A stretch of 64,000 nucleotides of DNA, taken from Parietichytrium sp. I65-24A (lineage: Eukaryota > Sar > Bigyra > Thraustochytrida > Thraustochytriidae). The notes under the pieces are model-generated. The model was not told the DNA's origin. It did no database searches and was given only the letters and a program-made list of their open reading frames with translations. Shown in pieces: positions 10,282 through 19,821 of the stretch. The stretch is taken from positions 484,399 through 548,398 of the forward strand of contig BLSF01000026.1 in assembly GCA_012862575.1 (NCBI GenBank). The letters run 5' to 3'. Made by a program: the position numbers and the translations under genes. Position 1 is the first letter of the stretch. Each line of letters begins with the position of its first letter.

Positions 10282-11383
10282 ATGAAGCGGTTCAGGCTGT
10301 CCAGCGGACGGATGATGGCCTTTACAGAGTATGTAAGTGCTGTGTGAAAAAGTATTCTTCGTGCTAGCGGTGCAAGCCAGAGAAGCATCAAGTCAAGTTG
10401 AAGCGGAACGGGAATAGGAGTGTATTGAAATGGGTGGGCTGTGCTGATTGCTAATGCTGATTGAGGTCTTGTTGAACGTGCGGGTATTGTGTTGGATAGG
10501 GAGACCGCGAGGGATTTCCTATCGTTTTTGCGCACGGCAACTTGAACAGCGGCAAATTCTTGCCATGTTGGAACAAGACTCAGCAGGAAACCGCTGACGC
10601 ACACGTCAGGGTCATTGCAGTAGATCGCCCTGGTTACGTAAGTGCTTTGTTTAATGCTGTCGCGCAGAATGTCTCGGGCTGATGTGCCGATGTTTTCACA
10701 TTCAGGGCGAGACGGACTTTGAGCCGAATCGAAGCTATCTCGGATGGGCGAGGGATGTTGACGAGCTCACCGACCATCTGGGCCTTCACAAATTTGCCGT
10801 TGCTGGCTTTAGCTCGGGAGGCCCCCACGCGCTTGCTTGCGGCGGAGACGAAGCAACGGTAGGCAAGTCGCTTTTCGCCAAAGTTGCTGGAATCTGCCTC
10901 ATCAGCAGCGATGGCCCGTATTTCACACTGGGAGCGGAATACATTCGAAAGATGTATCATTTTGAGCCACCAGTTACCACGGAGAAAGCGCTGCTGAGGA
11001 CAGGCGAGACTTTCGAGTCCATGAAGGCCGCATACGAAAGTATGGGGAATGCTGAGAAACGAAGCATGGCTTTGGCCGATCTAGAGCATGCCGTTGCGCA
11101 AGGGCTTCACGGACCCGCCTCTGACTGTGAGCTTGAGGCGTCTCAGTGGGACTACAAGATCTCAGCTACTGCCAAACCAGTGCAGATTTGGCATGGCGAT
11201 GCGGACCTTGACGTCCAGCCTTTCTGTGCGCAATACATCTTCGACCAGCTGTCCGAGCCCATCAAAACGAATTCCAAATTGACTTTTCTTCCCGGTGAAA
11301 ATCACACACTGCTGCGCAGGCATTGGAGTCGGGTATTGTCCTCGGCGAGGGAGGCCTTCGCCCCTGGACACTCTTCACTCTAA
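10282..11383 (+). CDS. Alpha/beta hydrolase, three exons
   Basis: Exons 10282-10332, 10500-10637 and 10706-11383 join into a 288-residue protein. Introns of 167 and 68 bp start with GTAAGT and end in TAG and CAG; both are phase 0. A CTAAT element sits in intron 1 as a possible branch site. The N-terminus reads MKRFRLSSGRMMAFTEY and runs across intron 1 into GDREGFPIVFAHGN, which is the usual beta-strand and HG oxyanion motif of this fold. The nucleophile elbow is GFSSG with Ser99; Asp228-232 (HGDADLDV) and His263 (GENH) complete the triad. It resembles small alpha/beta-hydrolase-1 esterases; the substrate cannot be told. Without the two introns the third exon alone would look like a truncated protein. 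It is separated from the downstream BART gene by a patch of possible short exons. Confidence 0.85.
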
Positions 11384-11475
11384 ATGCTCTCCATTCTCTC
11401 ATATATCAAATTATTATTTATATGTACCATTTCTATTTTCTAAGCGGTAATTGATGAAGAAAGCGAGAGTTTTAA

Positions 11476-12037
11476 AGTTCCAAACCCACAGAAAGAGAGA
11501 TTACCACAGAGTTTGACGAGCTTCTTGACTTTGATCCACAAAATATGGGCGTCTTAATTGACCTTGGAGGAATATCTTGGACATTTAAAGACACTTTCAG
11601 CCTGCTACAGCTGTGAAACTGACGCCTGAGGTCAGAGGACATGTCCGAAATTGTTCAATTTCGATTCAGTGAAATGTCGGCCGCTTGTAAGATGGAAGCA
11701 AGTTTCGTTTCAAGCAGGCTCGATGCTGCGGGGTATTCCTGACCCATTTAAGAGCTCGCAATTATTTTGTTTGAGGACGAATAAGAGTTGCGATTCCGAA
11801 ACGAAATTATCTTGAAGAACTTACATAGCTAATTGGTAATTCTGCGAGGATCCCAACGAAAGCAAGACTGTGACTATCACCGAAGCAGTGGTGTTGGAGA
11901 GTGACGGGGGCAGCTTCTCTGCCGCCGCACAGACCCAAGGTCACGAAGGCGCGACGCAGACGTGTCCTTCAACGCACTTCGACATTCTCTGGTGCCAGCC
12001 ATTCGTATTCACTTTGAGCAAACTAGAACCCGCTTGA
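11476..12037 (+). other. Possible multi-exon gene or gene relic
   Basis: Three consecutive stretches read like protein but are closed by stops between them: 11476-11616 (includes DELLDFDPQNMGVLIDLGG), 11641-11742 (starts MSEIVQFRFSEM) and 11849-12037 (includes TITEAVVLESDGG, ends FTLSKLEPA). The last is followed by an AATAAA-like signal near 12095. Short introns could join them, but I could not find splice sites that keep frame throughout, so this may equally be a decayed gene. I recognise no family. Confidence 0.35.
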
Positions 12038-12942
12038 TGACGACGGAGACTGTGGACTAATCTAACATACTTTTATACTTTTGTTCTCGTGGCCAAAATA
12101 AAAGTATAGGTTCTTTGTTCTTGTACAAATTACTGTTCATTCACATCGTGAAGACAATAACTTATCAGAAAAGACACGCAGGTGAGATGCGAATGCATCG
12201 CGTTGGATTTGTTCGTGCTGCGAAGCTGAGTGAGCACGAGTTCTGGTTGTACCCAATTCGATAGCTATCTGCTTAGCACCTAGCTAGAGAGCAAATGCCT
12301 CCGCGCTGCACAACTGTTAATTATTAATACACGAACGTCAGTATATGTTCAGAATTAGCGAACTAATGCGCTGTGTCCGTTAAGAGATTTTATGGCCTTG
12401 TGTAGCGCGAGGGGGCAATTCACACTAGTCCACTTTCCACTTCACATTTATCATGTTTTGATCGATTGATTGATTGATCAAGGTGGAGAGAATTGATTGA
12501 CAAAGGCTTGGGACAGTGGCTTTGATATAAAGTAGAGAAGCAATGGTGGATAAGAAGGAAAAGTGGACTTGATGTTTAAAGACATTGTACTTGGTTGAAT
12601 GGAACGCGTTATACATGCACAACGATTTGCATTGTTATTCACACAGGGAAGAAGTGTGATGGCCGCAAAGTGGCGAAAATGGACAGTTGCAAGTGTGAAC
12701 CGGCTGCTCTAGCAAGACTTTTATACGTTTCGCTTCGCTGCGGTGAACACGTTATGTTGTCTTCCAAGTCCATTTTGACAACCGCAATTTCGTCCCTGTT
12801 TGGCTTTGGCGGATTAAGGTTGTCGGGTGAATCTAACAGCTCAGAACTTGCAGCAGACCAGAAACGAAGACAGGCGAGAAGAGCTGGGGCTTTGGTCACC
12901 TTTGCTGCGACAAGAAAGAAAGTCGAAAGTCGGACGTGTAAA

Positions 12943-13636
12943 ATGGCTGAATCCAAGTTCGCCGACCCACCGGCTCGCAGGTCCAAGGAGAGCAAGTTTG
13001 CTGACGAGGAAGAGGAGTATGACATGTTCGCAGTGGATGACGAGTCGAAGCGTGACGCAGACGAATCCAAGTTTGAGTCAGAGGAGGTCAGCGAGACTGC
13101 ATTGACCACATCCGCTACTGTGTTTGGCAACGATCCAATCATTGAAAAGTTGATTCAATTCTGGGGAGAGAGGCTCGCGCAGGATATCAACACCTTCTTT
13201 GCGGATAACTGCGGGGCATTCGATGTCGATGATACCGAACACAAGCTGGAGTACACCAAGTTGCACAAAAAGTACGAGAAGATTGTGGAGAGCCATCTCC
13301 AGGATTTCAGAGACGAGGAAAACATCTCCGAGGCAGACATGTACACTCGCATTCGAAAGTGCACGGACGAGAATGAGCTGGCACAGATGATCATCGAGCT
13401 AGTGCTCTGTTGCGCAGACTTTGCGTGTTTTGTGTAAGTTTCTACCCTTTGTGTTATAATGCCGTGTCCTTGCAAGAGAGCTGGAGACCGGCCGAAGAAA
13501 GTGTTGTGCCTGACAATTGATTCTTTTATGATGGACGATGGATTTATGTTACAGGGACATGATGAAGTCAAAGCGGCGTCAGCTTGATTTCGAAGAAGGG
13601 TCAACCTTCTTTTGTGAAGAAGAGTCCAAGTGCTGA
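12943..13636 (+). CDS. BART-domain (ARL2-binding-protein-like) protein, two exons
   Basis: Exons 12943-13433 and 13555-13636, split by a 121-bp GTAAGT...CAG intron in phase 2, give 190 residues. Residues about 63-172 form the BART fold: an amphipathic helix DPIIEKLIQFWGER, an acidic turn, LEYTKLHKKYEKIVESHLQDF, and the closing helix across the splice junction. BART proteins such as ARL2BP and CFAP36 bind GTP-loaded ARL2/ARL3 small GTPases and serve mitochondrial or ciliary trafficking; the partner here is inference. The N-terminus is acidic and repeats ESKF three times (residues 3, 16 and 41). The frame stays open upstream to an ATG at 12679, which would add 88 residues rich in Ser and Arg that could be a mitochondrial leader; I prefer 12943 because the acidic ESKF tail starts there. 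Confidence 0.8.
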
Positions 13637-13840
13637 GAGATTAGCAGCGTCGGACTCCACGATAGTTTTCGCACGGCAATGGAGAATAAGTGAAAGCTGG
13701 CAAGACCAGCGAAAGTTCTCAAGGCTGCCCTGACTCGAATAGTGTACAATAGTTTTCTTTTCCTCTCGGTAGTAATTTGCTTTCACCGGGAAATGACTTG
13801 AACAATGCAAAGTGAGCTTCTTTTACTTCCACACATTGTT

Positions 13841-15397
13841 TTAACTGGGCTCAAGCGCGTTGTAGTGCACCCCGCCGCAATAAAGAACGTTGATTGTCCG
13901 CGCTTTGAGTCCCTCGGTGCCGGGCAAGTCAAAAGCCGATATGCGCTTGTAGCGTTGGCCACCACCAGGACGCAAGAGCTTTCGCGAGGAGCTTTGCTTT
14001 TCGTAAATGTGGACGTTCACGCCTTTCAACCGCGAGGCTGCGGCGCATTCGATTCCGCCGCCCCACCCACTCACCGACATTTTTGAAGTATAGGCAGCCA
14101 CAGACTTACCGCTGTCCCACAAGATCCAATCTTTCAGCGGGACATCGGATATTTCCATCTTTGGGTTCCTTCGGATAAAGTCTTCGATATCTCGCCGAAG
14201 CGTTTTGGCGTTCGATCCGTCTTTTAGCAAGTACGAAAGAGAGTGAAATAAGCAGTCGCCGTCACCAGGCATGCGCCTCTCCGTAGCGTTGCTCAAATAC
14301 ATAATCTTTGACGTGTCCCCCATTCCCAAAAGTTTCTTGTTTGCCCGCCCGTCTGGGTGATCCTCGCGATTCTTTTTAAAATAAGGGCAGGCGCTGGAGA
14401 TGTGATCTTTTTTCCCGCACTTTTCGCACTCTTCCTCGCTCCTCTTGCTGTTGATGCTTTGTCGTGCTGACTCCTGAGGTACAGGTTCCCTCAATTCTGA
14501 GTTTTTGAGAGACGTGCGCGACCCTCTTGAGAGACTTTCGTACCCGTCTTCGTACTTGCTCTCGACGTCGTATTTTTCCTCGTAGGAGCGCCTGTGTGAA
14601 GAGACAGAGGCTCGCGATATTGTTGAATTTCGCGAGGAAGTGGAGGTTGAAGACATCGTTGAGCCTCGTCGGCTTGAGATGTTGATGGGCTCGATGTCAT
14701 AAGTTGGAAGCTGTCTGCTGTTGCTTCTGGTGTATCGCACAGGCGAGGAATATGGATGAGCGTCCGGGACGGCATCTTCGTCGTCAGAGAGCCGAAACTC
14801 AGACGAGTTGAGGCTACCAAAGCTCGTGTTGAAAGACGCTTGTCTGGAGTTATGCTGAGTCCCCGCGTACCTGGTTCGAGGTGATGAAGTGAGTGAGGTT
14901 GCGCCGGAATGTTGCTTGGAAGGCATCCTCGATCGGATGTGTGTTACGTTCGAGTACTGATCATTGTAGTTTGTGGGCCGTGCGCTCTGGTAATAATAGG
15001 TCACAGAGTCCCTGTTTGCCCGGCTTGATGCAAACTCGTGCGCAAAGGAGCTGGCAGAGGTCCGTGCAGAGTCTACAGACAAACTGCTAAATTGAGATGC
15101 CATGCCTCTGTGATAATAGTCACGTCCCGTTTCCACATTTTCGAGATGGTTGCTCCTTCTCCGGACAAATTTGCCCGAGTCGCTTCCCCTGGCCAGCATC
15201 AAGAGTCGATCCTCGACGTTCGACCCAGCGGGCGTCACTGCGCACTGCCCGGTATGGGCCTCCTTTACTTGAGGCAAAGGCCAGCAACCCGTGTTTCTGT
15301 CCAAGTTGCCGGCGCCAGTAGCTATCGTCCCAGCGGTCTCTGCAGGTGCGACTGCCCAAAGTAGAATGCAGCAAGCCCCCCACTTGGCTTTCAACAT
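13841..15397 (-). CDS. OTU-family cysteine protease with CCHC zinc knuckle
   Basis: A 518-residue protein from the ATG at 15395-15397. Residues 324-337 form a zinc knuckle, CEKCGKKDHISSAC (CX2CX4HX4C). Residues 375-515 are an OTU domain: GDGDCLFHSL with Asp379 and Cys382, SGWGGGIECAA near 445, and the catalytic histidine in GGVHYNAL at 511. OTU enzymes cleave ubiquitin or related chains. Residues 100-320 are a Ser/Arg/Tyr-rich disordered region. The first 22 residues are hydrophobic and look like a signal peptide, unexpected for an OTU enzyme. If that part is untranslated leader, translation could begin at Met99 (15103), giving a 420-residue cytosolic enzyme. It is convergent with the BART gene. 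Confidence 0.85.
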   Translation of the reverse strand: MLKAKWGACCILLWAVAPAETAGTIATGAGNLDRNTGCWPLPQVKEAHTGQCAVTPAGSNVEDRLLMLARGSDSGKFVRRRSNHLENVETGRDYYHRGMASQFSSLSVDSARTSASSFAHEFASSRANRDSVTYYYQSARPTNYNDQYSNVTHIRSRMPSKQHSGATSLTSSPRTRYAGTQHNSRQASFNTSFGSLNSSEFRLSDDEDAVPDAHPYSSPVRYTRSNSRQLPTYDIEPINISSRRGSTMSSTSTSSRNSTISRASVSSHRRSYEEKYDVESKYEDGYESLSRGSRTSLKNSELREPVPQESARQSINSKRSEEECEKCGKKDHISSACPYFKKNREDHPDGRANKKLLGMGDTSKIMYLSNATERRMPGDGDCLFHSLSYLLKDGSNAKTLRRDIEDFIRRNPKMEISDVPLKDWILWDSGKSVAAYTSKMSVSGWGGGIECAAASRLKGVNVHIYEKQSSSRKLLRPGGGQRYKRISAFDLPGTEGLKARTINVLYCGGVHYNALEPS

Positions 15398-17376
15398 GCA
15401 GGTCTCGTCTCCTGTCCCAGCTACCTCGTGTGTCTCCCCACACTTTCACAGAGTGTGGCCTTGCGTGCTCGCCTTCGCCGAGGCCAAGTGCTGCGTGCTA
15501 ACTGCACCGGTCGCTGCCCTTCTGATAGTCAAGCCACTGCTTAATCTGCCTGAACCACTGCCACCGCACAGTTTGTATTTGTTGTGCAACTCTCAGAGAC
15601 AATGCACTTGGGTGCCTCGTACTGCCTGTGAGTACTGCACGGACATGCACAATCTTGTCCTCAACTGCAGCAATGGATTGCTTTTCTGCTCTGACAGTCG
15701 CTGCCTTAGTAAACACACGCAACTACGTGGCACCACGAGTTGCCGTTTCCCTTTTAACTCTCTTGTCTCTCTTGTCTCTCTTTCTTGCTTTGCACTCTGT
15801 ATTTCCGGCCCCTGAGTGCTCTGAGTATTGTGGCAGTTCCAAGTTGAAGAAAACAAAGGAAGAAACTGCGATCTAGTTGTCTCTCGTCTCTCTTGTTGCT
15901 CTCTTTGTCTCTCCGTTTCCTCACTTGCGCCAGTTATTTTGTTGGTTAGCAAAGAAAAACAAAAAGAGGACAAAGTCAAAAGTGGATTGTGACTACTGCA
16001 ACAGTATCCCAACATTAAGATAGTCTTAGTGAATCAGTAGAACGAAACAGTCAAAATTGCGACTACACACTCCCTCGCTAATAGTAACGTACTACTGCGC
16101 GAAGCGTGGCCAGTGAAGTACTTAATGCGGCTACCGCTTTGGTATGGTTCAGTAGGACTGCGGGTAATTCGTGGCCCGCTCGGTTTGATTTTTTTGCTAG
16201 ATGAAACTATGGGACGGGTTAGTGGGTTTCAACGGATGAATTTGTTTCTTCTTCACTGTCCATTATTGGCCTGTGAAGATCGTTGCTAAAAGAAAGAAAG
16301 AAAGAATAAATGAATGAATGAATGCATGGATGAATGAAAGACTCAACAGCCTCGGGTCTCGAAGAAGAGTGCAATCGTTGTCGTCATGGAGACGCAGCGA
16401 ATGTCACCAGTCTGGCGAGAGCTTCCTTACTCTCCACAGCCTGCGCTCCAGATTTAGCCGCAGACAGCGCGTCACAGGGACCTCTATGATACATCAAAGG
16501 TGACATAACTCTGATACATTATGATACATTCCTCGCTCTAATACGAGCCGTGTTACGAGATAGGTTCCTTCGTTACGCCGACCTTCCCACGTCGGAAACA
16601 TAACGTAGACGTTTTCGTGGCGAAGCTGGACACTAGTGACATTTAGTGACCGACGGTCAGCGTCTGACCGGCAGATTCTGTTACGTGAAAGGTTCTATCG
16701 TTACGCGCAATCTGACCTGAATGAATCTGAAGTGATAGAGAGACGATCCGGAGACAGAAGAGAGACAAGAGAAAGAAAACATGTGACGAAAGTGGTCGAA
16801 AAGGGCGAAACGACAAAGTGTGACAAAGTGCGAAAAGGCTTTCCCGACTCATTCATTATTACAAGAAAAGGGCGAGCGACGCGAGGACATCAAGTCAAGC
16901 ACGCCGTGCGGTTCATAGCAGAATAGGAAGACACTTGCGGACGAGTGGATACACAAGCGGACGAGGCTCACTCAGTGGAGCACGAGGATAGGTTTCAAAA
17001 AGGACTCGAGATTTGAATTCTTCCTTTAAAGGTTGTCTTGCCTTTGCGGCGTTGGGATAATCGTGTGCAATTGGAGTAATTGGAGCAATACGTTGCGACG
17101 ATACTCGATCGGCCGTGCGAAGCCAGTCTGGTTACATCGAATAGTTTTTCGGCGGGAGTCTGAAATAGAGGAGAACTTTCTCGTTGACGCGATTGATCCA
17201 TTTGTCGATTGGTTGGTTCATTATTCATTAGTCAGAATTCACAGTCTTCTTTTGGGGTTTTCTGTGCCGACAGGGAGTGCTTTGGAACTCCCATTCATTG
17301 GTGAACCAGGTTTGTTTGGCGAAAGAAAGCCGGCGTGGATAGGGAACAGTTTTTGCCTCGAGAAAGTGGGAGGAAA
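15398..17376. other. Divergent intergenic region, no gene seen
   Basis: About 2 kb between the OTU gene (-) and the M11 peptidase gene (+). Only short frames without protein-like composition are present. There is a short GAAT/GAAA repeat near 16290-16325. The two promoters probably lie at its ends. Confidence 0.5.
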
Positions 17377-19443
17377 ATGGGCCCGCGGAAGGAGGTGTTC
17401 GCGGTGTTCGCCCTGGGGCTGATGCTGCTTGCTGGAGTAGAGTATTACAGCTTTTTCCGGAATGTGGACTTGGTGGATTCTGTGCAAATGTCCCTGGACG
17501 GCGGGTACGAGGTGACGGAGATGGCGCCGCTCAATATCTCAGAGAGTATTGGGTACACGCCAGACTTTGAGGAGTACAGGGGATGGCATCCTACTCGCAG
17601 AAAGGCTCTCGCCAAAGTTAGATTTGACACAGAGTCAGATTCCGGCCGGATGGGCGAGTTCCCGTACGCCTCTCCGCAGTTTGACGACCCAGGCGAGGAG
17701 TATCTTCCGTTTCGAGAAGACCTAGTTGCGGCAAAATACAACGGCACGGCGAGGCTCGTGTACGACATCAGCGTGATCAGGCTCACAGACGATTTTGGGA
17801 TGATCGATGACCCGTACAAGCCTGAGGAGCTCGAAGAATTTTTCCAAATTGTAGTGGATATATTTGCAGAAGGGAATGTCTATGTCCGCATCAGCAGAGA
17901 AGATTTGGCCAACACGTACGCGTTATCGCGTAAACGATCCTTAGAGTCACTCGCGTATGTCGAGGGCCCGGACTTGGCCGAGAGTGTGTTTTACAAGGAA
18001 GGTTCGCAGGGGATGAGTAAGAACATCCGCGACTACAATGAATGGTACGCACAAGAATACAAGAAGGAGTACCCTTTCGCGGTCATCGGGGCAAAGGCCA
18101 AACACACTGGCCAGCTCAAAAAGCCAGGTGCAACTGCGGCAAAGTACGACTTCAATCGCAATCTCATCGAGTGGGTCGTAGGTTTCCCGCACCTCTTGAC
18201 ACCGTGGGAGATCTACCACACGACTCCAATGTTTCCGTTGTATGTGTTTCACGGAATGAATGGCGAGTGTCGTGGTGGACGAATCACGGGACGCACAGGA
18301 TCCTGCTGGCTGCCCCCGAAGCAGATTTACGACAAGACGACCGGAGAATTCGTCAAGACTATGAGCTGCAGGCGCTTCGTGAGCGGGTTGCGTTCCCGGT
18401 TGAAGATGAAGCAAGATGAGGTGTACATGCGCAATTCCGAAAAGAGGTCAATGTACGGCGCCGGAGCAGCGCGGATGTGGGCGCATGAACTCGGCCACTC
18501 GCTTGGCCTTCACCACCCTGCTTCCAGCTGCAACCACGCCGCTGCTTGGAGTGATAATAACCTGATGCTTCAGCAGCGCCACGTGGGGCTCAAAGGCGTG
18601 GGCTGTCCAAAGACGCCTGCCGAGGATCAAGCCCAAGGGGTGGCATGGACTGATAAACAGTGGCAAAAGGTGCGCGGCTTTATCAGAGTCAGGGACATCA
18701 AACCTAGCCCAACGTTGCCAGGGGGCGTTACCGTCGGGGAGTCCACGATGCAAATGGGCGTGAAGACGGAGCAAGTGTTTCGCCGATTTTCCTTCAATCG
18801 TTCGCCTATGATTGGCTCTGGTAAGCGTGTAAGCCGCGAAGATTGCAAATTGCCGTCTTCCACCATTGTGTTTACTCGTCTACCCAGTCCGCGAGCTGGA
18901 ATGGTTCACCGGCTCCGTTGGCTCCCTTCGCACTGGAAGTCGGAGGCATACAACATTATTGTCATGGTGGTGAGTGCTCCAGAGGACATGGACGCTTCCA
19001 GTAAGGTGTCATTTGAGGTGATAAGTCGCTCAGAGCCGATCGCAGTCAACCCGCAACGCCAGAAGGTTCACTACGAGATTGACCTTCCATCTCCTCTGAA
19101 TATTGAACCTGGGCAGTTTGTAGCGCTGGCTACTGAGGATGGGACCTCACTTGCGATCGACCAGCAACTGTACGCCTCCGACCGAGTACTCTACGGCGAT
19201 ATCAGCGGAAAGCTACCCACGGATGGGCCAAGCATCCACGATTCTATGATGCAGTGGGCAGAAACCAAGCTGTCGTACCCCACGGTGTTACTTTCGAGGC
19301 ACGACAGGGACCACTTTCATTATTCCAGCGCCAAGCCAGACCTTTCGAGCAATATTCTCGAGGCTCGAAAAGCTCCAGCAGCAAAGAAGGAGGAATGGTG
19401 CCTGCCCCTAATCTTCAATTTTGACGTTGTGCCTGCGGCATAA
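17377..19443 (+). CDS. Gametolysin-like M11 metallopeptidase, membrane-anchored
   Basis: A 688-residue protein; I start it at the ATG at 17377 because it directly precedes a hydrophobic segment (residues 7-25, VFAVFALGLMLLAG), a signal anchor or uncleaved signal peptide. The metzincin zinc site HELGHSLGLHH (HExxHxxGxxH, first His at 370) and a downstream NNLM Met-turn place it with M11/gametolysin peptidases. These cleave Pro- and Hyp-rich cell-wall glycoproteins, for example during gamete release in Chlamydomonas. Residues 40-190 could be a pro-region; cysteines around 290-340 (GECRGG, GSCWLP, MSCRRF) match the family's catalytic domain. Residues 480-688 form a beta-rich C-terminal domain of unknown role. 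An in-frame ATG at 17335 would add 14 residues before the anchor. Confidence 0.85.
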   Translation: MGPRKEVFAVFALGLMLLAGVEYYSFFRNVDLVDSVQMSLDGGYEVTEMAPLNISESIGYTPDFEEYRGWHPTRRKALAKVRFDTESDSGRMGEFPYASPQFDDPGEEYLPFREDLVAAKYNGTARLVYDISVIRLTDDFGMIDDPYKPEELEEFFQIVVDIFAEGNVYVRISREDLANTYALSRKRSLESLAYVEGPDLAESVFYKEGSQGMSKNIRDYNEWYAQEYKKEYPFAVIGAKAKHTGQLKKPGATAAKYDFNRNLIEWVVGFPHLLTPWEIYHTTPMFPLYVFHGMNGECRGGRITGRTGSCWLPPKQIYDKTTGEFVKTMSCRRFVSGLRSRLKMKQDEVYMRNSEKRSMYGAGAARMWAHELGHSLGLHHPASSCNHAAAWSDNNLMLQQRHVGLKGVGCPKTPAEDQAQGVAWTDKQWQKVRGFIRVRDIKPSPTLPGGVTVGESTMQMGVKTEQVFRRFSFNRSPMIGSGKRVSREDCKLPSSTIVFTRLPSPRAGMVHRLRWLPSHWKSEAYNIIVMVVSAPEDMDASSKVSFEVISRSEPIAVNPQRQKVHYEIDLPSPLNIEPGQFVALATEDGTSLAIDQQLYASDRVLYGDISGKLPTDGPSIHDSMMQWAETKLSYPTVLLSRHDRDHFHYSSAKPDLSSNILEARKAPAAKKEEWCLPLIFNFDVVPAA

Positions 19444-19821
19444 TCTCCCACAATCCTTCATCGGGGTTCTCTATGTGTGCCTGCATGCTTGTTTTTCATT
19501 TCTTGTTATTCGCTCTGATTGTGAAGTTGCTTTGCATTGATTTGATTTGCTGTGCTTTCTTTCTTTCTTTCTTCTCAAGCCATCATTTTTTGGATATTCC
19601 TCCAGGAGGAAACAAAGGAAAGAAAAGGAAAATGTATACCTTTCAAGTTCTGCGTGATTCATATGATTTACTGTTACACTTCATTCATTCATGTATACAT
19701 ACATCGACGAACATGGCGATTATGCTTTTTTCTCCTTTCTCGTGTCTCTATAACCCACGTTGATCGAGTCCAAACCAATTCGTCGAAGAGGAAAAAAAGA
19801 AAGAAAAAGACTCTGCTGGCC
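19444..19821. other. Convergent 3' region
   Basis: About 380 bp between the stops of the M11 peptidase gene (+) and the beta-helix gene (-), with a CTTT microsatellite at 19555-19574. Probably 3' untranslated and polyadenylation sequence. No gene seen. Confidence 0.6.
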
